Source: Acidobacteriota bacterium (GTDB lineage: Bacteria > Acidobacteriota > Terriglobia > Terriglobales > Acidobacteriaceae). Taken from it: 64,000 nt of DNA. Shown piece by piece: positions 1 to 10,800 of the stretch. The stretch spans positions 310,001 through 374,000 of the forward strand of contig JABCZL010000005.1 in the NCBI GenBank assembly GCA_013289685.1, written 5' to 3'. Each line of letters opens with the position of its first letter. Position 1 is the stretch's first letter. Below the pieces are notes generated by a model. That model was not told the DNA's origin and did not search any database. It saw only the letters and a program-made list of their open reading frames with translations. Position numbers and translations under genes: made by a program.

Positions 1-35
1 CGGAGTTGGCTTCCTGAGCCCAGTCCGCTTCTCGT

Positions 36-65
36 GCCCGGCCCGTCGAAGACAAGGGACCGGGC
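36..65 (+). terminator. GC-rich hairpin, possible terminator
   Basis: An inverted repeat pairs GCCCGGCCC (36-44) with GGGACCGGGC (56-65), leaving one unpaired A. It lies before the first gene. No T-run follows, so it may be only a structured leader. Positions 1-152 hold no gene I can support. Confidence 0.3.
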
Positions 66-152
66 AAGGCAAATGAGGCTCCGTCGGGTGTTCTTCAAGG
101 AATAGTATTTTCTGATAGCGCTGGCTTATGCAACTGCCCAGGAGGACTTGCC

Positions 153-1268
153 ATGACTCCGAACGATAGCAACTCGAATCACTCACGCATCAATTCTTCC
201 GAGCAGTCTACGGCGACCGACAGTGTGCTCGCCAACCTGGACCCTGCACACCACGACCCTGCAAACCACGACCCCGGTGTGAGCAGGAGAGAGTTTGTCG
301 GCATGACTGCCGCATCCCTGCTGATGGCCCGAACGCTAAGCGGATCCACAGAAAGCGATCGCAAGAATGGGATTCCATATAGGCCGCTAGGCCACACTCG
401 TGAAAAGGTTTCAGTGATCGGGCTCGGCGGGTATCACCTGGCTCGCCAGAGCGATCCGGAAGAGAGCGTTCGGATTATTCGGACGGGGATCGATGAAGGA
501 ATCAATTTTCTCGATAACTGCTGGGACTACAACGGAGGAGAGAGCGAAATTCGGATGGGCAAAGCCCTACGCGACGGTTATCGCGAGAAAGCGTTTTTGA
601 TGACTAAGATCGATGGTCGCACCAAGACTACCGCCGCCGCCCAGCTCAATGAATCGCTACGGAGGTTGCAGACCGATCGAATTGACTTGCTCCAGTTCCA
701 TGAAGTGATTCGTGATTCTGATCCGGAGCGCATTTTTGCCGAAGGCGGCGGCATGGAGGCCGTACTGGACGCCAAGACGGCAGGCAAGGTCCGTTTTATC
801 GGTTTCACGGGCCACAAGAGTCCAGACATCCATCTGAAGATGCTGGCTACAGCGTCACAACATGGCTTCAAGTTTGATGCGGTTCAGATGCCTCTGAACG
901 TGATGGACGCTCATTTCAACAGTTTCGAAAAGCAAGTGCTCCCGGTTTTGACCGATAACGGCATTGCAGTTCTTGGCATGAAGCCCATGGGCGACCACGT
1001 CATCCTAGAGAGCAAGACCGCAACACCGGCCGAGTGTCTCTATTACTCGATGAATCTTCCCACGAGTGTTGTCATCACCGGGTGCGACTCGATGGAGATC
1101 CTGCAGCAAGCTCTCCATGCAGCCCGCAGTTTTCAGCCGATGCACTCTTCCCAAGTCGCAGCTCTCCTGGCAAAGACTTCAAAGGCAGCGGAGGCGGGCC
1201 AGTTCGAACTCTACAAGACTAGTCACCAGTTTGATGGCACGTATGCCAATCCGCAGTGGCTAGGTTGA
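153..1268 (+). CDS. aldo/keto reductase with Tat signal peptide
   Basis: This is a 371-residue NAD(P)H-dependent aldo/keto reductase of the TIM-barrel superfamily. The catalytic tetrad can be read as Asp121, Tyr126, Lys152 and His183. The N-terminus carries a twin-arginine signal: SRREFVG at residues 44-50, followed by a hydrophobic stretch, so I infer export of the folded enzyme. The start is supported by AGGAGG about six bases upstream. The unusually long n-region is rich in His/Asn/Pro (repeated AxHDP). The next gene, a multicopper oxidase, starts about 65 nt downstream on the same strand, so the two may be cotranscribed. The substrate cannot be told from sequence. Confidence 0.9.
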   Translation: MTPNDSNSNHSRINSSEQSTATDSVLANLDPAHHDPANHDPGVSRREFVGMTAASLLMARTLSGSTESDRKNGIPYRPLGHTREKVSVIGLGGYHLARQSDPEESVRIIRTGIDEGINFLDNCWDYNGGESEIRMGKALRDGYREKAFLMTKIDGRTKTTAAAQLNESLRRLQTDRIDLLQFHEVIRDSDPERIFAEGGGMEAVLDAKTAGKVRFIGFTGHKSPDIHLKMLATASQHGFKFDAVQMPLNVMDAHFNSFEKQVLPVLTDNGIAVLGMKPMGDHVILESKTATPAECLYYSMNLPTSVVITGCDSMEILQQALHAARSFQPMHSSQVAALLAKTSKAAEAGQFELYKTSHQFDGTYANPQWLG

Positions 1269-1333
1269 TGCCGAACGACCTTGGAACAAGGAATGGTTGG
1301 TCTGCAACGATGGAATTGCCGGCAACGAATCAA

Positions 1334-2812
1334 ATGATGCGTGCGCGCATCCTGCTTTTCATCGGTGCGCAGATATTTCTTCCAGCTCTGGGCCGCGCCC
1401 AGACTGTTCCGTTACCTGAGCCTCCGCAGGTGCGAGCGAGCCGGCACGTGGTATCCCTGACGCTGCATGCAGTGAACGAGAATGGCCGGAATGCCTTCGC
1501 TTTCGACGGTGCGAGCGTCGCCCCCGTGATCCGTGCTTCGCCGGGGGACGTTCTCAAAATCACATATATCAATGATCTTCCTTCCAAGTCCAGCGAAACT
1601 TGTGCGGTGAATCCGTGCATGAACATGACGAACTTGCATTTTCATGGGCTCACTGTTTCGCCGGATGCCCCACAGGATGACGTGCTCGGAATGATGGCGA
1701 TGCCCGGCCAAGTCTTGCACTATTCGGTTGAGATTCCACGCGATCATCCGCCGGGCCTGTTCTGGTACCACACTCATCCTCATGGCGAGAGTCACCGGCA
1801 GGTATTAGACGGAATGTCAGGAGCCATCGTCATCGAGGGGATGGAACGTTATGTTCCCGAGCTCGGACGGCTTCGTGAGCGCGTGATCGTTGTGCGAGGC
1901 CGTTCCATTGAGCATGATCCGAACGCGGCCGAGCTCAGGCGCGATGTCGAAATCCGAGCCAAGGGATGTGGCGGGGAAGCGGAGGCGGTCGAAGAAGTGT
2001 TTACCGTGAATGGAGTAATTCGACCACGAATCCAGATAGCGCCGAAAGAGCGGCAGTTCTGGCGCATCGTGAACGCCTCTCCGGACCGCTATTTGGACCT
2101 CCAGCTGGATGGACAGACTTTTGAAATCGTGGCGCTGGACGGGATGCCACTCGCGTACCACGAGCCCAAGGCCCCGACCCGCACCACCGATCACTTACTG
2201 CTGGCGCCTGCCGGACGGCTAGAAGCGATCGTCACCGGTCCCCCGTCTGGATCACATCGTGCCCTGCGCACGCTTTGTGTGGATACCGGTCCGGACGGAG
2301 ATCCCAATCCGGGGATGGTGCTGGCAGATCTGGTGCAGACCAGCTCGGATTTCGGCTCCGATGTACCGCCTAAGAAAATGCACGCTACCGACGACCGTCC
2401 GCCCCTATACCAGGAGCTTGACGTTGAGCGATTGGAGAAGACCACACCCGACTTCACTGTCACCTTCACAGAAGACAAGAATGGCTTTTATATCAATGGC
2501 CGCAAGTTCGCGCCGGATGTAGGTCCGATGACGAGCGCTCCCGTCGGCACATATCAGCATTGGCGTATTGTCAACGAGACTGCTGAACTACATCCTTTCC
2601 ACATCCACCAGGTCCACTTCCTTGCCTACGCGGAAAACGGTGCTCCGCTCTCGCATCCTGCGTGGCTCGATACCGTGAATGTTCCCTATCGCGGATCCGT
2701 TGATGTCATTCTGGATTTCACCGATCCTGTCATCAAAGGCATGTCGGTGTTCCATTGTCATCTGCTGAATCACGAGGACAAGGGCATGATGGCCAAGATC
2801 TTGTTCAAGTAA
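1334..2812 (+). CDS. exported multicopper oxidase
   Basis: This is a laccase/bilirubin-oxidase-type multicopper oxidase of about 492 residues that should oxidise substrates with O2 in the periplasm. The copper ligand motifs are present in order: HFHG at about 102, WYHTHPHG at about 144, HPFHIH at about 420, and FHCHLLNHEDKGMM at about 473, the type-1/type-3 HCH motif with a Met axial ligand. The frame is open back to 1256, overlapping the upstream gene, but the signal peptide (MMRARILLFIGAQIFL, then ALGRAQ) begins at 1334 or 1337, so I place the start there. It could be a copper-tolerance (CopA/CueO-like) or phenol-oxidising enzyme. No Met-rich insert is obvious. Confidence 0.92.
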   Translation: MMRARILLFIGAQIFLPALGRAQTVPLPEPPQVRASRHVVSLTLHAVNENGRNAFAFDGASVAPVIRASPGDVLKITYINDLPSKSSETCAVNPCMNMTNLHFHGLTVSPDAPQDDVLGMMAMPGQVLHYSVEIPRDHPPGLFWYHTHPHGESHRQVLDGMSGAIVIEGMERYVPELGRLRERVIVVRGRSIEHDPNAAELRRDVEIRAKGCGGEAEAVEEVFTVNGVIRPRIQIAPKERQFWRIVNASPDRYLDLQLDGQTFEIVALDGMPLAYHEPKAPTRTTDHLLLAPAGRLEAIVTGPPSGSHRALRTLCVDTGPDGDPNPGMVLADLVQTSSDFGSDVPPKKMHATDDRPPLYQELDVERLEKTTPDFTVTFTEDKNGFYINGRKFAPDVGPMTSAPVGTYQHWRIVNETAELHPFHIHQVHFLAYAENGAPLSHPAWLDTVNVPYRGSVDVILDFTDPVIKGMSVFHCHLLNHEDKGMMAKILFK

Positions 2813-3094
2813 CCGGTTTCCACGCCGCCGCCTGCGCAGGCCCGCAGCCAGGATGTTTATTCGAGCTGAACTAGTTCTCGAGGAAAATCGGTGACGCGTA
2901 GGGCTGCGGCGCAATTGCGCCAACCAGGAGAGCTTTTTGAGGTCCAGAGCCACGCGAAATGAGGCCCGCCCTTGGACAGCGTGTCCCCCGAAGGACATCG
3001 TCTAAATTCAAATAGCTGGGACAGAAATTTGCGCCGACCACCCGGCTAAAGAAAGAAGTCAGGGGAAGATCGAACTTAATCTCCCGGGAGGATG

Positions 3095-3379
3095 TCACAC
3101 CGGGTCGGATTCATCGCACAGGCGCTGGTAGTATTCCCGCCCTTGCTGAAATCCGCGCGTAAAGGGCTCTTCTACTGCCGCCGTGGGGTATTGCAGCCGC
3201 AGATATTCCAGGCCGCTCGTCATCTCGGACGCGATCTGATCAAACTCTTTGCAGCGATTTCTGGCGTGCAGAGCAGCTTCGAAACCCAATAGGTAGAACT
3301 TCTCGCCGTCTCCGAACTGCCGGCCAGACTTAAGGTAATGTTGCAACGCTGTGTTGAGGCTTGTGCTGTCTTCGTTCAC
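3095..3379 (-). CDS. small hypothetical protein, AKR-linked
   Basis: This is a 94-residue soluble, helix-rich protein with no signal peptide or membrane segment, and I do not recognise it. The GTG start at 3379 is supported by GAGGAG seven bases upstream. It begins about 50 nt after the aldo/keto reductase gene on the same strand, which suggests one operon. Charged helices with scattered aromatics (GDGEKFYLLGFEAALHARN, EPFTRGFQQGREYYQRL) look like a compact helical domain. Function unknown. Confidence 0.65.
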   Translation of the reverse strand: MNEDSTSLNTALQHYLKSGRQFGDGEKFYLLGFEAALHARNRCKEFDQIASEMTSGLEYLRLQYPTAAVEEPFTRGFQQGREYYQRLCDESDPV

Positions 3380-3429
3380 GGGGTTCTCCTCTTTAACTCA
3401 GTCGTCCCTTTAAGGGCGCCTGCCATCGC

Positions 3430-4398
3430 TCACGCGGCGGTCTCTGCGACGAACGTTTCGATCTCGGTTACCTCTTCATGCGTCAGGCGAATCTCGCCAG
3501 CCCGCATGACTCCCTCTGCCTGACGCGCGTTGCGGGCGCCGACGATCGCCCCAGTCACCGCTGGATGGTGCAGTGTCCAAGCGATTGCGACTTCTCCAGT
3601 TGACCGGTTGTGGCGTCTGGCAATCTCTTGCAATCGGTCCACCAGTGCCAGGTTCCGAGACAGTTGCGGCTCGGTAAAGTCGGGATGACTCCTGCGCCAG
3701 TCATCCTTGGGTAGTCTGGCCGCGCGTTCGCGAGTCATAGCACCGGTTAAGAGACCGGAAGCCATCGGGGAATAAACGATGACCCCAATACCTTGACTCA
3801 TGCAGTAGGGTAGGATCTCGTCTTCGATCTCGCGGTGCACGAGCGAATACCGCGGTTGCAGCGAAGTTACGGGCGCTATGGCCTGAGCGCGGCACAGTTG
3901 CTGGACATCGAAGTTGGAAACTCCAATCCAGCGCACCTTGCCTTCGCGCTTCAGGTCGGCGAGCGTGGACCATCCTTTTTCCAGTTCGGGTGAATCAGGG
4001 TCGGGAGGCCAGTGGATTTGGTAAAGATCGATTACGTCGACGGAAAGGCGGCGAAGGCTATCCTCGACTTCGCCGCGGATCGAGTCGGCGGTCAGTACTT
4101 TCTGTACCTCACCGTTGGCGTCCCCGCGCAGGCCGCACTTGGTAAAGACGTAAGGTCTGGAGCCGTGCCACTCCTTCAGAGCACGGCCCACCACTTCCTC
4201 GGAGTGTCCCAGACCGTAGACGGCGGCGGTGTCGATCCAGTTGACGCCGAGTTCGAGCGCACGGTGAATCGCGGCGATGGATTCATTATCATCCTGCGAT
4301 CCCCAGGCGAACTGCCAGCCCGAGCCGCCGATGGCCCAGGCCCCGTAACCCACTCGAGTAATGTTCAAGTCTGAATTGCCCAGCTTGCGTGTTTGCAT
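3430..4398 (-). CDS. aldo/keto reductase
   Basis: This is a 322-residue cytosolic aldo/keto reductase of the YajO/Gpr-like, TIM-barrel group. Catalytic residues are Asp56 and Tyr61 (in WIDTAAVYG), Lys87 (FTKCG) and His129 (QIHWPPD). The C-terminal NADPH-binding segment GAIVGARNARQAEGV is present. The frame continues upstream to 4569, but the ATG at 4398 has AAAGGAG eight bases before it and matches the usual family start (MQTRKLGNSDL). A small gene follows in the same direction. Unlike the reductase at the window start it has no export signal. Confidence 0.92.
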   Translation of the reverse strand: MQTRKLGNSDLNITRVGYGAWAIGGSGWQFAWGSQDDNESIAAIHRALELGVNWIDTAAVYGLGHSEEVVGRALKEWHGSRPYVFTKCGLRGDANGEVQKVLTADSIRGEVEDSLRRLSVDVIDLYQIHWPPDPDSPELEKGWSTLADLKREGKVRWIGVSNFDVQQLCRAQAIAPVTSLQPRYSLVHREIEDEILPYCMSQGIGVIVYSPMASGLLTGAMTRERAARLPKDDWRRSHPDFTEPQLSRNLALVDRLQEIARRHNRSTGEVAIAWTLHHPAVTGAIVGARNARQAEGVMRAGEIRLTHEEVTEIETFVAETAA

Positions 4399-4850
4399 AC
4401 AATCTCCTTTAAAAGTTCCGGGCGATAGATCTCCAGCAGGTCTGGAGTGTTCTCCGCGTCTGCGAGGTCTTATCGCTACGACCGCCACATCGCAGCGTAG
4501 ATTGTTGTTTGATTCAAGACTTTCATGACTATCTCTTTCGTTTCTCCATGAATGCAAATGGCGTTCCAAAGATTGCGACGAAAGAACCTCCTTGATTTGT
4601 TCTGGCCCATGGCTTTACGCGCGTTGCGCCTAGAATTTGGGGCCACGTAAGGCTGACACCGTCGACCTACCGACGGCGCGCGTCCACCCGCGGACGTGGT
4701 GATGATGGTTTCCCTCCACACTGCGAATGTCGAGGCAGCGAACCCCGCGTGTCTTGCCCAGAGGCGACGTTTGGAAACCTGGATGCAGATGAGCAATGGG
4801 ATGCGTGTTTGCGAGCTTGAAGAAACGCACGTTCCCGATTGGACCAGGGC
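4399..4850. other. intergenic gap between divergent genes
   Basis: About 450 bases separate the minus-strand aldo/keto reductase from the plus-strand exported protein. Open frames here lack ribosome-binding sites and recognisable protein character, so I call none. Promoters for both neighbours must lie here, but I see no clear -35/-10 pair, palindrome or repeat. Confidence 0.5.
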
Positions 4851-5732
4851 ATGAGGGTGAATCAAGAGAATCGTATTCGAGCAGGGAGCGCAACTCACGT
4901 CTTGCTGGTAACCATTTCGATTGCGATGACGCAGGGCCTCGGCCACGCGCAGGCGCCAGCCGCCTCACGAGAAACGATGTCACCTTCTTCGACTATCGCC
5001 CACGTTGGGTCCGGTGAAACTCGGTCAACATCGATCGAGCAGCAGTCGTCGGATCAGATGGCGACCAGTCCGTGTCGCCTCCAGGTGCAAGACACGTTTG
5101 GCCAAACTCCGGCGAGCGCCCCAGGAGCCAAGGCGACGACCGAAACCATGGACTACACTCCGTTGTCCGCACGTTGTAAATTCAACTTGTTTCTGAAGCA
5201 AACCCATTCGCCCTCCACATTCGTGTCGGCGGCTTTTCAGGCGACTTTGGACCAAGCCCAGGGGCAATGGCCCCACTATGGCGGAGGAATGCTAGGTTGG
5301 GCGAAGCGATTTGGGGCGACTCTGGCGGACACAGAATCCCGGAGGTTCATCCAGACAGTTGCTTTATCGACGATCTTGCACCAGGATCCTCGATATTTCC
5401 CCTCACACAAGAGAAGTGTTGTTTCTCGGTCGTGCTATGCCGTAACCAGAGTTGCGATAACCAGGAACGACAGCGGAGATAACACATTCAACACGTCCGA
5501 ATTTCTGGGTACTCTGTTTACCAGTTCGCTACAAAACAGTTACTACCCGAGACAGGACCGCAATTTTGGTAAAACCATGAATCGATTTAGTGGTGCGCTG
5601 ATCTCGGATGCGATTGGAGATCTTCAACACGAATTTATGCCGGATATCAAGCGTCTCTTCCGGAAGCATGCGCCGAGGAAAATCCTGAAGATCGAGGAGA
5701 AGCTTCCGATCCCTGCCGAAGATAAGCCGTAG
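4851..5732 (+). CDS. exported protein of unknown function
   Basis: This is a protein of about 293 residues with an N-terminal hydrophobic signal (HVLLVTISIAMTQGLGHAQA). A low-complexity Ser/Thr/Gln-rich stretch of some 70 residues follows, then a conserved-looking domain from about residue 100: YGGGMLGWAKRFGA, then RFIQTVALSTILHQDPRYF, YAVTRVAITRNDSG and FNTSEFLGTLFTSSLQNSYY. The pattern of small and aromatic residues suggests an envelope protein. I recall this arrangement from acidobacterial hypothetical proteins but know no function. The ATG at 4851 is the start that leaves a normal signal peptide. Confidence 0.75.
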   Translation: MRVNQENRIRAGSATHVLLVTISIAMTQGLGHAQAPAASRETMSPSSTIAHVGSGETRSTSIEQQSSDQMATSPCRLQVQDTFGQTPASAPGAKATTETMDYTPLSARCKFNLFLKQTHSPSTFVSAAFQATLDQAQGQWPHYGGGMLGWAKRFGATLADTESRRFIQTVALSTILHQDPRYFPSHKRSVVSRSCYAVTRVAITRNDSGDNTFNTSEFLGTLFTSSLQNSYYPRQDRNFGKTMNRFSGALISDAIGDLQHEFMPDIKRLFRKHAPRKILKIEEKLPIPAEDKP

Positions 5733-5816
5733 CCAGAGGGTAAGCCGCAAAAACTCTCAGCTTCCAGCAAAACTACACTTCTGCCGCCCCCTTGTGGCAT
5801 CGGCGCTTTGGCCCGG

Positions 5817-6740
5817 TCAACTCGCAATCGAGGCGGAATGACGATCTGCGATACCGGCAACTTCTTCCATTCGCCGCAGGACAGCGGAGAAATCGTCCTC
5901 ATCGTGGTGTGCCAGTTCCTCTGAATTCACGCGAGACGCCGCTTCAGTAGCAGGGAGGGGGATATGCGCTTCTGCTGCTGCCTTAAGAATCAACTGGAAA
6001 TCCTTGTTCATTAGGCGGAGTGGAAATTGCGGTGTGTAATCATTGATCGCAACCCTCGCGAGCTTTCCCACATGGGCCGGCGCGATCACCGCTGTCTTTG
6101 ACAGGACCTCAAGCAAACGTTCGCGATTCAGACCAACAGTTTCTCCAAGGACCACAGCCTCAGCGATGGCTTGCATGCCAACCCCTAACAGCGTGTTGAC
6201 GACCAACTTCATCGTTGTTCCGGAGCCGGAGCCCCCAAGAAGAAAGTACTGCTTTGCAATCGCCTGGAATATTGGTTCGGCGGCGCGGAACAAGTCTTGG
6301 CTGCCGCCGGCCAGTAGCGTCAGGATACCTTGTTCCGCGGCAGGGGTGCTGCCGGAGATGGCGACATCCAATACATCGATGCCACTCTCGGCGCCAAGCC
6401 TGTGCAATTCCCGCGAACTCTCAGGGGAGATCGTGCTCATCTCTAACACGACGGTTCCTCGCCGCGCTTTAGCAAGAACTCCCGCTGGCCCGATATAAAC
6501 ACGTTGAACTGCTTCATCATCGCTAAGGCACGAAAGAATCACATCGGCGGCCCGCGCCAGTTCAGGAATGTTTCTAGCAACGGAACCTCGCTTTGCTGCG
6601 ACGGCTTCCGCCTTAGCGATATCCCTGTCGTATGCGACGAGCGGGTACCCGTGATCAAGCAGGCGTTGTGCGATTCGGCTTCCCATGTTGCCTAATCCAA
6701 TAAATCCAAGTTCCACGTTGTCTGCTGTAAGAAGTTTCAT
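5817..6740 (-). CDS. 3-hydroxyisobutyrate dehydrogenase family oxidoreductase
   Basis: This is an NAD(P)-dependent beta-hydroxyacid dehydrogenase of about 307 residues. The Rossmann motif GFIGLGNMGSRIA lies near the N-terminus, DVAISGSTPAAEQG fits the substrate-binding region, and the catalytic Lys sits in GSGTTMKLVVNTLLG. These proteins oxidise 3-hydroxyisobutyrate, tartronate semialdehyde or related acids, or reduce short aldehydes (GLYR-like). The start at 6740 (MKLLTADNVELGFIG) has GGAGA/GAGAAG upstream, and the frame beyond it looks non-coding. The nearest same-strand genes are not obviously related, so the pathway is unknown. Confidence 0.88.
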   Translation of the reverse strand: MKLLTADNVELGFIGLGNMGSRIAQRLLDHGYPLVAYDRDIAKAEAVAAKRGSVARNIPELARAADVILSCLSDDEAVQRVYIGPAGVLAKARRGTVVLEMSTISPESSRELHRLGAESGIDVLDVAISGSTPAAEQGILTLLAGGSQDLFRAAEPIFQAIAKQYFLLGGSGSGTTMKLVVNTLLGVGMQAIAEAVVLGETVGLNRERLLEVLSKTAVIAPAHVGKLARVAINDYTPQFPLRLMNKDFQLILKAAAEAHIPLPATEAASRVNSEELAHHDEDDFSAVLRRMEEVAGIADRHSASIAS

Positions 6741-7085
6741 AGGTCTTCTCTTATCTCCTGAACCGCTGAATGCATTTCCAGTTCCAACACTACAAAGCCG
6801 TGTGAAGACCAAGGTGAAAGTGCGCTCTGACCAACAAACACACAGGCACTTCGAGTTAAACGGCGCCTTCGCTGATATTCACAGCAGTCGAGATTGAACT
6901 AGATAACGCGAGTCGAGTCGAAATGCGGACGTTGGTGTCAACTGCGGGACGAATATCCGATAGTCATAGGGCTTTGCCCAACCGCCCCGTCGACTCATAT
7001 TGCTGAAAATGCTCGACTTAGTTACCTTCGGGTTGATTGGAGACAGGCGTGCATTTTCATGTCCCGACCGGGAGGTGGAGACAAT
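6741..7085. other. intergenic gap between divergent genes
   Basis: These 345 bases lie between the minus-strand dehydrogenase and the plus-strand ECF sigma factor and should hold both promoters. I see only a short CGAGT direct repeat near 6908 and no convincing operator, RNA or small gene. Confidence 0.4.
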
Positions 7086-7754
7086 ATGCAAGCGACCGTG
7101 GGACACATCGGAAACGAACAGCGCCTCGATCTTCCTGCTCCAGAAAACAAAACTCGTGAACTACAGGACGCTTTCTCGCGTTGTCTGCCGTTGCTCCGTA
7201 GAACAGCATGTCGGTACCTGGGCAACGAGGCCGACGCAGAGGACGCGGTTCAGGATGCGCTCCTCTGCGCTTACAAACACTTGGATCAGTTCAGAGGGCA
7301 GGCGCAAATGTCGACATGGCTGGTTGCTATCGTCAGCAATTGTGCGCGGATGCAATTACGAAAAAGGCTACGGCAAAACCACGTATCTCTCAACGATCAA
7401 TTCGGAGACGAAGAGGGATATACGCTGTCAGAGCGGTTAGTGCACTTCGGACCGAGTCCGGAAGAAGAGTATCGAAAAGCGGAACTGCACGAGCACCTCA
7501 TGCAGTTCGTAGCGGAGCTTTCTCCCGCGTTGCGCAGGGCATTTCAATTGCGTGACTTGGATGGTTTCAGTACGAGTGAAGCAGCACAAGTTCTAGGGTT
7601 AGTTGAGGGCACGGTGAAAGCCCAGGTCGCACGGGCGCGCGCAAAGCTCACGCGTCTTGTGCGCCGGGCACTCGGTGCCCAGCCTCGTCATCCGCGCGCG
7701 AGGCGTCCTCTCAGGCCAGGAACTGCAGCAGAGCGTTGGAGCGTATCGGTCTGA
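7086..7754 (+). CDS. ECF-type RNA polymerase sigma factor
   Basis: This is a sigma-70 family regulator of about 222 residues. Region 2 reads RTACRYLGNEADAEDAVQDALLCAYKHLDQFRGQAQMSTWL in the first third, with the DA(V)QD core. Region 4 is the helix-turn-helix around LRRAFQLRDLDGFSTSEAAQVLGLVEGTVKAQVARARAKL. The ATG at 7086 is preceded by GGGAGGTGGAG with a 5-base gap, so it is better than the ATG at 7059. No anti-sigma gene is adjacent. An RND efflux operon starts about 60 nt downstream, so this factor probably controls or belongs to that operon (inference). The basic, Arg-rich C-terminal tail is unusual. Confidence 0.9.
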   Translation: MQATVGHIGNEQRLDLPAPENKTRELQDAFSRCLPLLRRTACRYLGNEADAEDAVQDALLCAYKHLDQFRGQAQMSTWLVAIVSNCARMQLRKRLRQNHVSLNDQFGDEEGYTLSERLVHFGPSPEEEYRKAELHEHLMQFVAELSPALRRAFQLRDLDGFSTSEAAQVLGLVEGTVKAQVARARAKLTRLVRRALGAQPRHPRARRPLRPGTAAERWSVSV

Positions 7755-7817
7755 GGTTAAACAGAACTGCGGTTAGCGAACGGACGATGTCGGTGATTGA
7801 CGAAACAGGGAAATTCT

Positions 7818-10800
7818 ATGTGGATTGTTCGACTAGCATTGCGCCGGCCTTACACCTTCGTGGTGATGTCCATACTCATTGTAATCATGGGTGGACTCGC
7901 GATTGTCCGCACTCCAACCGACATTTTTCCGAATATTGACATTCCTGTCGTCAGCATCATCTGGAATTACAACGGGCTCCTCCCTCAGGACATGAGCGAT
8001 CGCATCGTTACCGTTACCGAGCGCTCGCTTACCACTACAGTCGACAACATCGAGCACATCGAATCGCAATCGCTCTATGGAATTGCGGTTGTTAAAGTCT
8101 TCCTCCAGCCGAATGCGAACATTCAACAAGGCATCGCGCAGATTACGGCTGTTTCTCAGACTCAACTTAGGCAGTTACCTGCGGGAACAACGCCACCTCT
8201 CATTCTTGCCTACAGCGCATCGAGTGTGCCCGTACTCCAATTGGCGCTCTCAGGGCAAAATCTGTCGGAGCAACAGCTCAACGACTATGGCCTAAATTTC
8301 ATCCGGACACAGCTCATCACTGTGCCAGGGGCTTCGGTGCCTTATCCTTATGGCGGTAAACAACGTCAGGTGCAGGTTGATCTCAACACCACTGCCCTGC
8401 AGTCGAAGGGTTTGTCGGCGCTCGATGTGGTCAATGCGATCAGCCTGCAAAACCTGATCCTCCCAACCGGAACGTCTAAGATCGGCTCCCGAGAATACGA
8501 CGTTTCCATTCTCAATGCCGCCCCGCAGACGATCGCAGATCTGAACCGTATTCCAATCAAGACGATTGGTAGTACGACCATTTACATGAAGGACGTCGCT
8601 TGGGTACGCGACGGCTTCCCCCCGCAGACAAATATTGTGAAAGTCAACGGGCAGCGCTCCGTATTGTTGACGATCCAAAAGGCGGGGAACGCGTCCACCC
8701 TGGATGTGATCGCAGGTATCAAGGGTCTGTTGCCGCAAATTGCGGCGACGGTTCCACCCCAACTGAAAATGACCCCTCTGGCGGATCAATCGATTTTTGT
8801 CCGCGGCGCGATCAGTGGAGTGGTCCGGGAGACGCTGATCGCCGCGTGCCTGACCGCTTTCATGATTCTGACGTTCCTCGGCAGTTGGCGCAGCACTGTG
8901 ATCATTGCGACGTCGATCCCCCTGGCGATCCTTACCTCGATCATTGCGTTCAGCGCGATCGGGCAAACAATCAACATCATGACGCTCGGAGGCCTCGCGC
9001 TGGCGGTCGGCATCCTGGTGGACGATGCCACCGTCGAGGTCGAGAACATCAATCGCAATCGCGAGGCAGAGCCTGAGAAGGACATGGACGAAGTTGTTCT
9101 CGACAGTGCGTCGCAAATCGCGACACCCGCATTCGTCTCCACGCTCTCGATCTGCATTGTGTTTGCTCCAATGTTCTTGCTTTCTGGCGTGGCGCGATAC
9201 TTGTTTGTGCCCCTTGCCGAGGCGGTAGTGTTCGCCATGTTGGCCTCGTATTTTCTTTCTCGAACCATCGTGCCGACAATGGCCATATACTTGTTGCGGG
9301 GAGAGAAGAAGGAAGCCGGAGACGCCCCCAGCCGTAATCCGCTGATCCGATTTCAGAAGGGCTTTGAGGCAGGCTTCGAGAGATTCCGTGACAGCTATCG
9401 CGGACTGTTGGAGATCAGCCTCCATCACCGGCGCGCGTTCCTCGTTGCGTTCTTCGCTGCCTGCCTTGGATCTTTGGCAATTTTGGTTCCCTGGCTTGGT
9501 CGAGATTTCTTTCCCAGCGTTGACAGCGGTACTTTCAAGCTTCATATGCGCGCTCCCACAGGGATGCGCATCGAAGAGACCGCTAACCTTTGCGACTTGG
9601 TCGAGCAGTCTATTAGGCAGCAGATTCCGGCAGCTGAAGTCCAGAGTGTCATCGATAACATCGGCCTGCCCTATAGCGGCATCAATCTCTCTTACAGCAA
9701 CTCGGCGCCGGTTGGCACATCCGATGCCGACATTCTTGTGACCCTGTCAGCCAAACACCATCCCACCGACAACTACATTCACCAGCTTCGTCTGACACTT
9801 CCGAAAGCGTTCCCTGGGGTTTCATTCGCTTTCCTGCCTGCCGACATGGTCGGGCAGATTCTCAATTTTGGATTGCCCGCTCCTGTTGACGTTCAGGTTG
9901 TCGGAAACGACTTGCAAGCAAACCGGATCTACGCGGACGAACTGCTTGCGAAAATGAGGTATGTTTCCGGAGCGACCGATCTGCGGATTCAGCAGCCCTT
10001 CGATGAGCCGTATCTTCGCCTGAGAGTGGAACGTACGAAGGCGGAGCAATTGGGTTTTACTGCTCATGACATCGCGCAGAATCTTCTGGTGTCACTGAGT
10101 GGCAGCTTCCAGACTTCACCTACGTTCTGGGTAGATCCAAAGAATCATGTCAGCTATCAGATCGCAACCCAGACGCCGCAATATCGAGCGGACACTTTGC
10201 AGGATCTTGAGAACGTTCCCGTCACAGGTACTAACCCAGCGGCACCTCCATCGCTCATGGCCAGCCTAGTGTCTACGCAGCGCGGAGCAGGAATGGCGGT
10301 TGTGTCTGACTACAACGTTGCGCCCGTGATTGACATCTTCGGCTCGGTCGCGGGCCGCGATCTGGGTGGTGTAGCGGGCGACCTCGACAAGATCATTGAC
10401 GCCACGCGCCAGCAATTACCACGCGGGTCGCGAGTCGTTGTCCGCGGGCAGGTTCAAACCATGCGCGCCTCCTACATCGGCCTTCTGAGTGGATTGGCGT
10501 TTTCGATCGTACTCATATACTTGCTGATCGTAGTCAACTTTCAATCCTGGCTCGATCCTTTCATCATGATCTCCGCGCTGCCCGCGGCACTCGCCGGGAT
10601 TGCCTGGTTTCTGTTCATAACGCACACGACTCTGAGTGTGCCGGCACTCATGGGTGCCATCATGTGCATGGGCGTCGCAACCTCCAACAGCATTCTGGTG
10701 GTGAGTTTTGCGACGGAAAAAATGGCGGAAGGAATGGACTCGCTCGGTGCCGCACTTGAAGCAGGGTTTACGCGTTTTCGCCCTGTGCTGATGACCGCTC

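Noticed and set aside
4476..4946. 156-codon minus-strand frame upstream of the aldo/keto reductase
   Set aside because: It overlaps the start of the convincing plus-strand exported protein, lacks a ribosome-binding site and has no protein-like pattern.
8292..9545. Long minus-strand open frame opposite the RND pump
   Set aside because: The translation is Arg/His/Asp-rich with no fold or ribosome-binding site, and the pump on the other strand is unmistakable.
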